From the NCBI GenBank assembly GCA_016795365.1, contig JAEUHN010000021.1, positions 1 through 48,596 on the forward strand: a stretch of DNA of 48,596 nucleotides. The letters run 5' to 3'. Below the pieces are notes generated by a model. It did not search any database. It worked only from the letters and a program-made list of their open reading frames with translations, and was not told the origin of the DNA. Source of the DNA: Verrucomicrobiaceae bacterium. GTDB lineage: Bacteria > Verrucomicrobiota > Verrucomicrobiia > Verrucomicrobiales > Verrucomicrobiaceae. The position numbers and the translations under genes are program-made. This document shows, in pieces, positions 17,947 through 26,255 of the stretch; the first letter of the stretch is position 1, and the number at the start of each line of letters is the position of its first letter.

Positions 17947-18425
17947 AGGTGGGTGGTGGTGCGCAGGGGACCGTGGGTGAGGCTCTGCGGGTGGCAGATG
18001 GAGATCAAGGTGTGACTCGCGAGTGACGGCGGGTGAATCGCAGGTGTGCGCGAGTGGTCCGTTGGTGTGCGCGAGCGATCCGCTGGTGTGCGCGGGTGAT
18101 CTGCTGGTGTGCGCGAGCGATCCGCTGGTGTGCGCGAGTGATCCGCTGGTGTGCGCGAGCGATCCGCAGGTGTGCGCGAGCGATCCGCAGGTGTGCGCGA
18201 GTGATCCGCTGGTGTGCGCGAGCGATCCGCTGGTGTGCGCGAGTGGTCCGCTGGTGTGCGCGGGTGACCCGTTGGTGTGCGCGAGTGACTCCTGGGAGTG
18301 GGGGACCCGTTAGGCGGGCGCGGCGGTAGGACGGCCCGATCTGGCTTCGTCTCGGATAACGCTTCTAAAAAAGAGATAACCGTTCGCATGAACGTTGTTT
18401 TGTCATTTTGCTTCTGGCTAAGCAA
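17943..18425 (-). CDS. ORF with heptapeptide repeats, ATGA-coupled to the FN3-like gene
   Basis: The 160-residue frame begins MLSQKQNDKTTFMRTVISFLEALSETKPDR and then reads twelve or more copies of a seven-residue unit of the type SRTPADR/SRTPADH. It ends ISICHPQSLTHGPLRTTTHL. In favour of coding: its stop overlaps the next start as ATGA, and the N-terminal part has ordinary composition. Against: the 21-bp unit leaves all six frames free of stops, so length proves nothing. If translated, the product would be a disordered, Ser/Thr/Pro/Arg-rich chain. Confidence 0.35.
   Translation of the reverse strand: MLSQKQNDKTTFMRTVISFLEALSETKPDRAVLPPRPPNGSPTPRSHSRTPTGHPRTPADHSRTPADRSRTPADHSRTPADRSRTPADRSRTPADHSRTPADRSRTPADHPRTPADRSRTPTDHSRTPAIHPPSLASHTLISICHPQSLTHGPLRTTTHL
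18042..18293. repeat. 21-bp tandem minisatellite, 12 units
   Basis: Twelve contiguous 21-bp units fill 18042-18293 with no spacers. On the plus strand the unit reads (T/A)GGTGTGCGCG followed by a variable (A/G)G(C/T)G(A/G) and a CCGC-type end. Variation is confined to a few positions. Because 21 is a multiple of three, copy-number change keeps every reading frame. It lies inside the repeat ORF. Confidence 0.95.
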
Positions 18426-18498
18426 GTAGGAAGTCGATCTTTTTGACCTATAAATAAATTAGTTATTTGATCGAGAAAGGGCGGTGGATGCCGGTGGA

Positions 18499-18599
18499 GT
18501 CAAGGGGAGGTTACGAGTTCGGGCGCGTGGCTGCGGCCCCTTGGCCACAATTGGGCGGATCTCCGATGGCCGTCGATGATGGGTTCGCTTCCCCTTGAC
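18499..18599. repeat. 10-bp inverted repeat in an intergenic gap
   Basis: GTCAAGGGGA (18499-18508) is exactly inverted as TCCCCTTGAC (18590-18599), with 81 nt between. The outer flanks (GGTGGATGCCGGTGG and a later CACCGGTGG...GCATCCATCACC) are loosely complementary too. The gap 18426-18699 otherwise shows no gene. It may be the promoter-proximal end of the minus-strand surface operon or a remnant of a small element. Confidence 0.3.
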
Positions 18600-18699
18600 G
18601 ATCATGATTGATCGCGGGCACCGGTGGTTTGCATCCATCACCACGTTCAGAGGCCCACCTGTGATGTGGCATGTAAAAGGCGCCGAGGCGTTGGCCTCC

Positions 18700-20847
18700 T
18701 TACGGCACGTTGCCGCTATACCAGTTCAGCTGAGGCAGGCCCGTGATCTCGATCCATTTGGTCGAGCCTTGTCGGCGCCACTGCAGTTCCACGATCACCC
18801 AGGAGGCTTCCTTGTCCCAGGAGATGGTGCTGTTCATACTACGTGCGAGAGGCGTGCTGCTAGGCGTAAACACAAAGCCGTGAGCGTTCTCCATCGGCGT
18901 GGAGATTTCGAAGGCGTCCATCTCATCTCGATTCGGCACATCGTCTTCGAAGTAGTGCGTGCGGCGAATGCCCACATGGAATCTCACGGGACCTTCCATG
19001 TAGTTGTTCAGGAACTTGTTAAGCAGGTCGTCCTTGAACTCGACAAAAGTCAGCCAATCCACCCGTGCATCATCGCCTTTCTGTTCGACCATCACAGGGA
19101 AGCCATAGTCCCAAGCGCGACTGAACAACACGAAGACCACATGCGTTCCACTGCCTACCTGGGGATCTTCGTCATGACGGAGATAATGAATCTCATCCAC
19201 CTCCACAGGGCCATCAGGATTCGAGGCGTAGTAGGTCTCGGCCTTTTGCCGCATCTGATCGGGCATCATCATGTATTGCAGACGTTCGCGCCATGTCGGG
19301 GCTGCGAGGAAGTTCTTCAAGCCTGTGAGCGCGGGGTTGCAAACTGGAGGCACGTTCTTGGCGATCGGACGCGAACCTTCCGCGCCCGGCATTTCCGTGG
19401 AAGGTTCCGGAAGCACCTTGGGAGAATCGGGAAGGCGACCCACTTCCACTAGGTTCTCGTTCATCGGAGCAACGGGCGGGGCGGGGGCCTCGTCTTTGAT
19501 CGCGTGCTCGGGAGTCCGGGTGGTTTGCACCCCTTGGGCAAGCACCGGCCTCTTTTCGATCGGTGCTGGTGGCACTGGGGGCTCATCCTCGACTGGCATG
19601 GCTCGTGGAGGAGGATTGTTCTGTGCGATAGTTCCACCAGAGATCGGCAGCGCACGGGGCGGCATCTTTTCGGCTGAAGGCGCTGGAACAGGCGGCGTGG
19701 GCGCGGGTGCCTGTGGAGTGGGTGCGAGTGTGGGCTCTACGACCGTGACTTGCGGGGCCGGAGTGGTGGAAGGAGAAGGTGTCGGAGCCGGAACCACATC
19801 TGGCACAGGCGCAATCGTCTGCACGTCAACGGTCTCTGGGAGCTGAGGTTTGACGCTGGGTGTGTAGCCCAGCGCGTCAATGATGTCCTTTCGCAAATAC
19901 CACGCTGCGGTGCCGATCGAGCCAAAGATGAACAGGGCAGCAATCGCAAGCTTCAGAAAACCTCCCGAGCTTTTCTTTACAGTCACGTGCTGTCCTCGCG
20001 GCACGGTGTTCTGAAACATCATCGAGTTGGCCTGCTGATGGCGATGGGCATCGGGTGGGGCATAGGTTTGCCCCATGTTCGCCCCAGGCAATTCCTGGTT
20101 GCTCAAGACCGGCGAGGGGGGCAGCGGGTATCCGCCTTCTGCACCCGTGGCCAACTGGCGAGCCAGCAAGGAGAGTCGCGAACCTCCAATCGTCATCGGG
20201 CGGCTCAGCGGGATCGTGCCGCCCCCTTCAAATGAGGGTTGCTCATGGGTAGTTGGGTGGCCGACTGGCTCGTGTATGCGTCCCAACTGCTGGGCAATGG
20301 CATTGGGCGGCAGTTGAGGTGGGGCAGCCGCAGGGCCTTGAGTTTCGGGAGTGCCAAGGAATCCACCTGGGTTCAAGAGCGAGGCCTGACTACCCGATGC
20401 ATTCGGGAAGAGAGGTCCTGAGGGCGGCCGTGGCGACAGCGGTGCGGCCTGCGATTGACTGCCTGGAAGCGCACCCCAGATCGCGGCGGGTGCTTCTGCA
20501 GGGCGGGCGGGCGGCCAGTTCGGAGCAGGGCCTGCCGCTGGAGGATAGGCATCGCCGATCGGCACTGCTGGCATTTGAGGCAGCGACGTTCCCGGTTTGG
20601 CTCCCCAGAGAGGTTGTGACAGCGGGCGGGCAGGCTGCGGCGCTTCCGGCTGCGGCACCGGCGCAACGTAGGCTGGCGCTGGAAGAATCACCGGAGTCTC
20701 AACCACCGGTGGCGTCTGAGAGGAGCGTGGGGACACGATGTGCTGCCCGCATTTTGGGCACGGCCCGGCTACTCCCGCCAGATGCGCAGGCACCGTCAGC
20801 CACGACTGGCAGTGGTTGCACGCAAACTGGATCACGTTGGGATTCAT
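18700..20847 (-). CDS. zinc-ribbon, Pro-rich, single-pass membrane protein
   Basis: The protein has 715 residues. An N-terminal zinc ribbon has C10, C13, C30 and C33 (FACNHCQSWLTVP, GPCPKCGQHI), resembling the MJ0042-type motif. About 250 Pro/Ala-rich residues follow. One membrane helix lies near 296-318 (GFLKLAIAALFIFGSIGTAAWYL), followed by another Pro-rich stretch. A folded C-terminal domain covers about 500-715 (FLAAPTWRERLQYMM, VVFVLFSRAWDYGFPVMVE, SWVIVELQWRR, GLPQLNWYSGN). No enzyme motif is seen. Zinc ribbon outside and helix within suggests an inner-membrane protein with a periplasmic C-domain. The function is unknown. Confidence 0.8.
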   Translation of the reverse strand: MNPNVIQFACNHCQSWLTVPAHLAGVAGPCPKCGQHIVSPRSSQTPPVVETPVILPAPAYVAPVPQPEAPQPARPLSQPLWGAKPGTSLPQMPAVPIGDAYPPAAGPAPNWPPARPAEAPAAIWGALPGSQSQAAPLSPRPPSGPLFPNASGSQASLLNPGGFLGTPETQGPAAAPPQLPPNAIAQQLGRIHEPVGHPTTHEQPSFEGGGTIPLSRPMTIGGSRLSLLARQLATGAEGGYPLPPSPVLSNQELPGANMGQTYAPPDAHRHQQANSMMFQNTVPRGQHVTVKKSSGGFLKLAIAALFIFGSIGTAAWYLRKDIIDALGYTPSVKPQLPETVDVQTIAPVPDVVPAPTPSPSTTPAPQVTVVEPTLAPTPQAPAPTPPVPAPSAEKMPPRALPISGGTIAQNNPPPRAMPVEDEPPVPPAPIEKRPVLAQGVQTTRTPEHAIKDEAPAPPVAPMNENLVEVGRLPDSPKVLPEPSTEMPGAEGSRPIAKNVPPVCNPALTGLKNFLAAPTWRERLQYMMMPDQMRQKAETYYASNPDGPVEVDEIHYLRHDEDPQVGSGTHVVFVLFSRAWDYGFPVMVEQKGDDARVDWLTFVEFKDDLLNKFLNNYMEGPVRFHVGIRRTHYFEDDVPNRDEMDAFEISTPMENAHGFVFTPSSTPLARSMNSTISWDKEASWVIVELQWRRQGSTKWIEITGLPQLNWYSGNVP

Positions 20848-21084
20848 GAAGGAGACTGATTCGGGAAATGGCCTTGTGCTTGGATTCTCTTCTAGCCAGA
20901 AAATTCAACAATAACTTTGTTCTTCGTCACCTCTGATTGTTTATTTATCCATAATTTCATATTTATCATAGAAAGTCAATCGAGATTCTGCTTCCTGAGA
21001 ATGATCTAGGCGGACTCCGGGAGCGGTCACACCGGACATCAGGAATCCTATGCGCTGGGGTTTGACTTGAAGGCGGAAATCGTC

Positions 21085-21108
21085 ACTTTGTGAAAACTTT
21101 CACAAAGT
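21085..21108. promoter_or_regulatory. perfect palindrome matching the Rex operator
   Basis: ACTTTGTGAAA (21085-21095) and TTTCACAAAGT (21098-21108) form a perfect 11-bp inverted repeat around two bases. The core TTGTGAA-AACT-TTCACAA (21088-21105) fits the known consensus of the NADH-sensing repressor Rex, TTGTGAA-N4-TTCACAA, at every specified position. It ends 11 bp before the ATG at 21120. It would overlap the promoter or start of the message, so binding should repress the four-gene operon. No rex gene is in the window. Confidence 0.75.
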
Positions 21109-21119
21109 CCGGCCAGCCC

Positions 21120-22133
21120 ATGAATTCCTCGCCCACCGTCGTTCCTGCCACACTCGTCTTCCCGTTCGAGTTGGTGCGGTCCGAACTGGAGAAGGTAGAG
21201 GCTGCCATCGCCGCCCAGGCAAAGGAATTCGAGCCCGCGATCGAAGGCTACGTTGCCTACGTGTGCAAGTCCTCGGGCAAACGCATCCGACCAGCGCTGG
21301 CATTGCTGACCGGTGGTGCGACCGGGCAGATGACCGACGATCATCGCAAGCTGGGCGTCATCCTGGAACTGGTCCACATCGCTTCCCTCGTGCATGACGA
21401 CATCATGGACGGTGCCGACCTCCGTCGAAACCTGCCCACCGCTGCGGCCAAGTGGGGCAATTCACTCAGCGTCCTGCTTGGCGATGTGCTTTTCGCCCAT
21501 GCCCTCGAACTCTCAGCTAGCTACGACGATAATGTGGTGTCCCGTGCCATTGCCCGGGCATCTCGCGACGTGTGTGCAGGCGAGATCCTCCAGACGCAGC
21601 GTCGTTATGATTTGAATCTCTCGGTGCCCGATTACCTCAAGATCATCGAGATGAAGACGGCGGCCCTCTTTGCCGCCGCCACGCATCTGGGTGCCTACCT
21701 CAATGGCTGCACACCGGCCGTTCAGGAAGCGCTCAAGAACTACGGACTTCGCCTCGGCACGGCCTACCAGATCTACGACGACTGCCTCGACCTCGTGGGC
21801 GACGAAAGCGCCGCTGGCAAGACGCTGCGAACCGACCTCGCGAAGGGCAAGCTCACGCTCCCGGTTCTCTATTTGCTGGAGCAGGCGACTGATCTTCAGA
21901 AGACCAAGCTCAACCGAATGCTGCTCAATGGCGAGCCGATGGACACCACCATCCTCGCCAGCATCGCCGACTACGAAGGGGCCGTCGAGCGTGCGATCAA
22001 ATTCGCGAAGGCCATGCTCAACGATGCTCGCAATGATTTGGTCTGCCTCGCCGCAGGTGCTCATCAGACCGCGCTGATCGAGATCACTGGCTATCTCGAC
22101 AAGCTCCTCGACAAGTGCCGCGCGGTAGTGTGA
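21120..22133 (+). CDS. all-trans polyprenyl diphosphate synthase (long-chain type)
   Basis: The protein has 337 residues. ATG 21120 was chosen because the upstream GTG at 21090 lies inside the Rex-type palindrome. It carries KRIRP near residue 54, the first Asp-rich motif DDIMD (93-97) and the second DDCLD (220-224), with GEILQTQRR and KTLRTDLAKGKLTLP. The enzyme condenses isopentenyl diphosphate onto an allylic diphosphate. Small residues (Ile-Ala-Ser) just before the first motif favour a long product, such as the side chain of a respiratory quinone. It heads an operon with radC, lpxA and mtnA. Control by NADH/NAD+ through the upstream operator would fit quinone demand. Confidence 0.9.
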   Translation: MNSSPTVVPATLVFPFELVRSELEKVEAAIAAQAKEFEPAIEGYVAYVCKSSGKRIRPALALLTGGATGQMTDDHRKLGVILELVHIASLVHDDIMDGADLRRNLPTAAAKWGNSLSVLLGDVLFAHALELSASYDDNVVSRAIARASRDVCAGEILQTQRRYDLNLSVPDYLKIIEMKTAALFAAATHLGAYLNGCTPAVQEALKNYGLRLGTAYQIYDDCLDLVGDESAAGKTLRTDLAKGKLTLPVLYLLEQATDLQKTKLNRMLLNGEPMDTTILASIADYEGAVERAIKFAKAMLNDARNDLVCLAAGAHQTALIEITGYLDKLLDKCRAVV

Positions 22134-22151
22134 CATGCCCGCGAAAATCGC

Positions 22152-22850
22152 ATGGGCCACCGCATTCACGACATTCCAGAGGAAGATCGTCCACGTGAGC
22201 GACTGCTCTCGCACGGGGCCAAATCCCTCTCCAATGCGGAACTCCTGGGAATCTTCATTAACACCGGCATCCCCGGTGAGAACGCCGTCCAGATCGGCCA
22301 TCGCTTGCTGCGTGAGAGCGGCGGATTGAGGCAATTGTCCCGTCGAGACGTAGCTGATCTCCAGAGTGCGAAAGGCCTCGGCCCTGCCAAGGCCGCCGTC
22401 CTCGCTGCAGCTTTCGAGATTGGTCAGAGAGCGGCACGTGAAGCGGTTCGCGACGAGCCGATGGACAAGCCGGAGCGCATCTTCGATTACCTCGCGAGCG
22501 AGATGCAGGCGCTGAACCACGAGGAGGTGCATGTGCTGCTTTTGAATACAAAGCTCGGCCTCATTCATCGCGAGCGATTGTTTCAGGGGGGGCTTAATGA
22601 GAGCGTCGCTCATCCGCGCGAGATATTGAAGAAGGTGCTCACTTATGGAGCCTTCGCCTTCGCTATTGCTCACAATCATCCATCGGGCGATCCCGCACCC
22701 AGTGACGCTGATCGCAACTTCACACGCACACTGCGTCAGGCGGCGGACCTGCTGAAGATCCATTTCATCGACCACGTCATCATTGGTCATCCCAGCCCCG
22801 ATCGAGCACTACCCTACTTCAGTTTTCGTGCTGCCGGCATGCTTTCCTAG
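22152..22850 (+). CDS. radC: RadC family JAB-domain protein
   Basis: The protein has 232 residues, full family length. The N-terminal helix-hairpin-helix part (LSNAELLGIFINTG, LQSAKGLGPAKAAVLAAAFE) is followed by the MPN/JAB domain with the metal motif HNHPSGDPAPSDAD and upstream EEVHVLLLNTK. RadC was named for DNA repair, but its real role is unclear; the JAB fold suggests a metallohydrolase. The ATG at 22152 is 18 bp after the polyprenyl synthase stop and the next gene starts 5 bp after its own stop. Confidence 0.93.
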   Translation: MGHRIHDIPEEDRPRERLLSHGAKSLSNAELLGIFINTGIPGENAVQIGHRLLRESGGLRQLSRRDVADLQSAKGLGPAKAAVLAAAFEIGQRAAREAVRDEPMDKPERIFDYLASEMQALNHEEVHVLLLNTKLGLIHRERLFQGGLNESVAHPREILKKVLTYGAFAFAIAHNHPSGDPAPSDADRNFTRTLRQAADLLKIHFIDHVIIGHPSPDRALPYFSFRAAGMLS

Positions 22851-22855
22851 CTCCC

Positions 22856-23656
22856 ATGATTCATCCCACCGCCATTATTCATCCTGAGGCACAAGTCGAT
22901 CCCAGTGCCGAGATCGGACCCTATGTGATCATCGACGGCCCGGCCAAGGTTGGAGCCGGGGTGAAGCTCGAAGCACACGCTCAACTCGTGGGTGACGTGA
23001 CCATCGGCAGCGGCACCACCATTGGACGGGCGGCGATCATCGGATGCGATCCGCAAGACTTGGCGTTTCAACCTTCTACCCCCAGCAGCGTCGTTATCGG
23101 TGAGGGCAACGTGATTCGCGAGCAGGTCACCATTCATCGAGGCTCAAAGGCCGGCGCGGTCACACGTGTGGGCGACAAGAACTTCATCATGGCCACCGTG
23201 CACTTCGCGCATGATGTGCAGATCGGAAACAACAATGTCATTGCCAATGCAGCGCTCTTCGCTGGGCATGTGCAGATGGGCAACAACTGCGTTATCGGCG
23301 GAGGTTCGGTGTTCCATCAGTTCCTTCGTGTTGGCAGCTACTGCGTTGCCCAGGGGAATGGCAGCTTCAGCAAAGACATCCCGCCGTATTGCTGTGCGGT
23401 GCTCTTCAACCGTCTCACTGGACTCAATGTCATTGGCCTGCGTCGTGCGGGTTTCAATGCCGGGGATCGTGCCAAACTGAAGTCGCTCTTCGACCTCGTG
23501 TTTCGCTCGGGCTTGAACCTCACCCAAGCCCGCGCCGAGATCGCTCAGCAGGAGTGGCCTGCCCATGGCCAGAACTTCATCGACTTCCTGAACGGTCCCA
23601 GCCGCAAAGGCATCTGCCGCCCGCGTTCACGTCACGAGAGCGATGACGAGGAGTAA
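22856..23656 (+). CDS. lpxA: acyl-ACP--UDP-N-acetylglucosamine O-acyltransferase
   Basis: The protein has 266 residues with hexapeptide repeats from the start (IHPTAIIHPEAQVDPSAEIGPYVII). It has the LpxA hallmark region REQVTIHRGS, the catalytic histidine in VHFAHDVQIG, and a helical C-terminal domain (LKSLFDLVFRSGLNLTQA). It starts lipid A biosynthesis by placing a 3-hydroxyacyl chain on UDP-GlcNAc in the cytoplasm. The organism therefore makes lipopolysaccharide. The last ~15 residues are charged (RSRHESDDEE) and not part of the fold. Confidence 0.95.
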   Translation: MIHPTAIIHPEAQVDPSAEIGPYVIIDGPAKVGAGVKLEAHAQLVGDVTIGSGTTIGRAAIIGCDPQDLAFQPSTPSSVVIGEGNVIREQVTIHRGSKAGAVTRVGDKNFIMATVHFAHDVQIGNNNVIANAALFAGHVQMGNNCVIGGGSVFHQFLRVGSYCVAQGNGSFSKDIPPYCCAVLFNRLTGLNVIGLRRAGFNAGDRAKLKSLFDLVFRSGLNLTQARAEIAQQEWPAHGQNFIDFLNGPSRKGICRPRSRHESDDEE

Positions 23657-23662
23657 CAAGCC

Positions 23663-24757
23663 ATGAATATCGCAGGCATTCCGCATCGCACGATCGAGGT
23701 TGTGCCCGGCACACACAGCGTGCGCATCATTGATCAGACTGTGCTGCCGCATCAGTTGGTGTGGCAGACGCTTCGGACACTGAACGACGCGGCTGAAGCG
23801 ATCTGCACCATGCGGGTGCGTGGTGCGCCGCTCATCGGTGCCACGGCGGCTTATGGTCTGGCACTCGGGCTGTTGGAAGATGCCTCGGATGCCGCGCTGA
23901 AAGCTGGCTACGACACACTCTTTGCCACACGCCCCACTGCCGTGAACCTGCGCTGGGCGCTGGATCGTGTGCGTGCTGTGGTGGCTCCATTGCCCCTGAA
24001 TCAGCGCGCTGATCGCGCCTGGGCCGAAGCGGCGGCGATCTGCGATGAAGATGCGCGGACGAATCATGCGATTGGTCAGCATGGCTTCGAGTTGCTCCGC
24101 CAGCTTCATGCGGCGAAAGCGGACACATCGGCTCCGCTTCATGTCATGACGCATTGCAATGCAGGCTGGCTGGCGGCGGTCGATTGGGGCATGTCGTTGT
24201 CGCCCGTTTATCTCGCGCATGATGCTGGCATTCCGGTGCACGTGTGGGTGAGCGAGACCCGGCCTCGTGGACAGGGCGCGTCCCTCACGGCCTGGGAACT
24301 GCGTGAGCACGGAGTCCCGCACACGTTGATCGCGGACAATGCTTCGGGTCATCTCATGCAGCGTGGCATGGTCGATCTCTGCATCGTGGGGGCCGATCGT
24401 GTCACCGCACAAGGCGATGTGGCCAACAAGATCGGCACCTACATGAAGGCGCTCGCGGCTCGTGCTCACCAGGTCCCGTTCTTCTTCGCCATGCCGGTGA
24501 GCACGATCGACTGGACGATCTTGGATGGCATTCGGGACATTCCGATCGAGCAGCGCAGCGCTCGCGAGGTCACGCACATACCGGGAATTGCTGCCGACGG
24601 CACACGGCAGGAGGTGCTCATCACTCGAGAAGGCACGGCGGCTCGCAATGACGGCTTTGATGTGACGCCAGCATCTTTCGTTACTTCACTGATCACTGAG
24701 CATGGAGTGTTTCAGGCCGATGCGACCGACCTCGCGCGATTGAAGGCCATGCTCTGA
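23663..24757 (+). CDS. mtnA: methylthioribose-1-phosphate isomerase
   Basis: The protein has 364 residues. It shows family motifs TMRVRGAPLIGATAAYG, the catalytic cysteine segment THCNAGWLA, SETRPRGQGASLTAWEL, and the catalytic aspartate segment VGADRVTAQGDVANKIGTY. It converts methylthioribose-1-phosphate to methylthioribulose-1-phosphate in the methionine salvage pathway. Related aldose-phosphate isomerases (eIF2B-like) share the fold, but the cysteine and aspartate contexts fit MtnA. It follows lpxA by 6 bp and ends the operon just before a strong hairpin. No other salvage gene is in the window. Confidence 0.93.
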   Translation: MNIAGIPHRTIEVVPGTHSVRIIDQTVLPHQLVWQTLRTLNDAAEAICTMRVRGAPLIGATAAYGLALGLLEDASDAALKAGYDTLFATRPTAVNLRWALDRVRAVVAPLPLNQRADRAWAEAAAICDEDARTNHAIGQHGFELLRQLHAAKADTSAPLHVMTHCNAGWLAAVDWGMSLSPVYLAHDAGIPVHVWVSETRPRGQGASLTAWELREHGVPHTLIADNASGHLMQRGMVDLCIVGADRVTAQGDVANKIGTYMKALAARAHQVPFFFAMPVSTIDWTILDGIRDIPIEQRSAREVTHIPGIAADGTRQEVLITREGTAARNDGFDVTPASFVTSLITEHGVFQADATDLARLKAML

Positions 24758-24765
24758 ATGCATAA

Positions 24766-24795
24766 AAGCGGAGGCCACTCGCGCAGCCTCCGCTT
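24766..24795. terminator. bidirectional terminator between mtnA and the di-haem gene
   Basis: AAGCGGAGGC (24766-24775) pairs perfectly with GCCTCCGCTT (24786-24795) around a 10-nt loop. On the minus strand the stem is followed by TTTT; on the plus strand no T-run follows. It sits between the two convergent stop codons (24757 and 24814) and should end both transcripts. Confidence 0.8.
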
Positions 24796-24813
24796 GGCTC
24801 AAACAACACCACG

Positions 24814-26124
24814 CTAGATCGAGTTCAGGAAATCAAGAAGCTGCTGCTTCTGCGCCGGGGTGAGCGCGTTGTAGCGATCACGGGAGCCTTTAGCTTCGCC
24901 GTCATGGGCACGGATGGCGGCGTCCACATTCGGTGCACGACCATCGTGAAGATAAGGAGCACTGGCACGCAGACCCCAGAGCGGAGGCGTCTTCATCTCG
25001 GTCCCGCTGGCATCGCCTTGCACAATCCGGTCACCGAGAGTGCCCATGTCGTGCAGGAGCAGGTCGGAGTAGAGATTGACCGCCTTGTTGCGAAGGGCGG
25101 CGACGGGGCTGTCACCACTCATCATCGTAGGCGTGTGGCAGAGATGGCAGTTCACTTGATTGAAGACGTTGCGTCCTTGCGCAGCGCTCGCGCTAAGCGT
25201 CACGGGCGGAGGCGGTGCGAGCAGACGCATGAAGTCCGCTGAACGGTCGATGTCCGCCTTGCCATTGGCTGGGTCGATGGTGTCTTCAGGATCAGCCACC
25301 TGGTCTGCAGCCGCGAGCTTGGCGGTATCTCCGTTCGGAGCGTTCTCCGTGGGGAAGAAGCGGTTGGTGATACCCATCTCGTTAACGTAGGCATCGCCAG
25401 AGAACGCGAGTAAAGTGGCTTGCTGAGCTTTCCAGCCGAACCTGCCCACGCGAGCCTGACCGCTGGTGACATCGATCACCATCGAGGCCTTTCCCTTCAC
25501 GCCATCGACAGGTGTGGTGCGCACACCCGCAAGGATGGTCACGTCAGGGATCGCTTCGATGAGGCCGAGTCCGAATAGAGGTGTGGAATTGCGGCGTGCT
25601 CGGATGAGCGCTTGTGGCGGCACCACTTCACGTGACTGCGGTGTGATGGAGCGTTCCTGAAGCAATGAACCACCGAGCGCGGTGAGCGGATCAAAGACAC
25701 CATTCGTGAGAGTGCCGAAGCGTGTCACATTAATCGGGCTGCCGCCACCGGGGGCGGGGCCGCCATGACAGGCCACGCACGAGTCGCGATTGAAGATCGG
25801 TCCCAGGCCACCAGCGGGGTTCTCCCGATTGAGGAACTCGTTACGTCCGTTCACGAAGGCAGCGCGTTCTGCGGTTGTGATGCCAGGCAGCGGATCGCCG
25901 AAGCGCGGCTGCAAAGGATTGCCCATGTCGGCCTGAGTTGTCTGAGGCGTTTGGGTCCGTTGTGCGGGGCGCATGCCCTGCTGCGGTGGTGGAGGCCGCT
26001 GTCCTGCGGGTGGTGGCTGGGTGCCAGGGCCAGGAGGACGAGGTGGTTGCGATTGGGCAAGGACAAGGCCGCTGAGACTGATCAGAGCGGCCGAGAGGAG
26101 GGTGCCATTGGTTTTCGCTTTCAT
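24814..26124 (-). CDS. secreted di-haem cytochrome c / peroxidase-like oxidoreductase
   Basis: The protein has 436 residues from ATG 26124, which gives a clean signal peptide (LLSAALISLSGLVLAQ). A Pro/Gln-rich linker (about 25-70) follows. Two c-type haem sites are visible: CVACH (about residue 119) and CHLCH (about residue 324). The second half has the usual PPLWGLRASAPYLHDGRAP segment of the di-haem oxidoreductase family (COG3488-like), where the Met/His ligands lie. The protein acts in the periplasm as an electron carrier or peroxidase. Its substrate is not evident. Confidence 0.85.
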   Translation of the reverse strand: MKAKTNGTLLSAALISLSGLVLAQSQPPRPPGPGTQPPPAGQRPPPPQQGMRPAQRTQTPQTTQADMGNPLQPRFGDPLPGITTAERAAFVNGRNEFLNRENPAGGLGPIFNRDSCVACHGGPAPGGGSPINVTRFGTLTNGVFDPLTALGGSLLQERSITPQSREVVPPQALIRARRNSTPLFGLGLIEAIPDVTILAGVRTTPVDGVKGKASMVIDVTSGQARVGRFGWKAQQATLLAFSGDAYVNEMGITNRFFPTENAPNGDTAKLAAADQVADPEDTIDPANGKADIDRSADFMRLLAPPPPVTLSASAAQGRNVFNQVNCHLCHTPTMMSGDSPVAALRNKAVNLYSDLLLHDMGTLGDRIVQGDASGTEMKTPPLWGLRASAPYLHDGRAPNVDAAIRAHDGEAKGSRDRYNALTPAQKQQLLDFLNSI

Positions 26125-26255
26125 GGGAACGTTGGGTTGGGATTCGATAGAATGCCAGAGCACTTGAGTGCTCTCGCTGGCGGACGTTCCGGTGGGCAAC
26201 CTTAAGCCTTGATGAGGCCCAGCATGACAATCGAATCATGAAGATTGGATGAAGA

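Noticed and set aside
17065..18015. Long plus-strand open frame opposite the FN3-like gene
   Set aside because: Gly/Ala/Val-rich shadow of the high-GC minus-strand gene; the minus frame has recognisable domains.
18042..18293. Possible CRISPR array
   Set aside because: The 21-bp units are contiguous with no unique spacers, and no cas genes are nearby.
21090..21119. GTG start for the polyprenyl synthase
   Set aside because: It lies inside the Rex-type palindrome and adds residues not needed by the fold; ATG 21120 is more likely.
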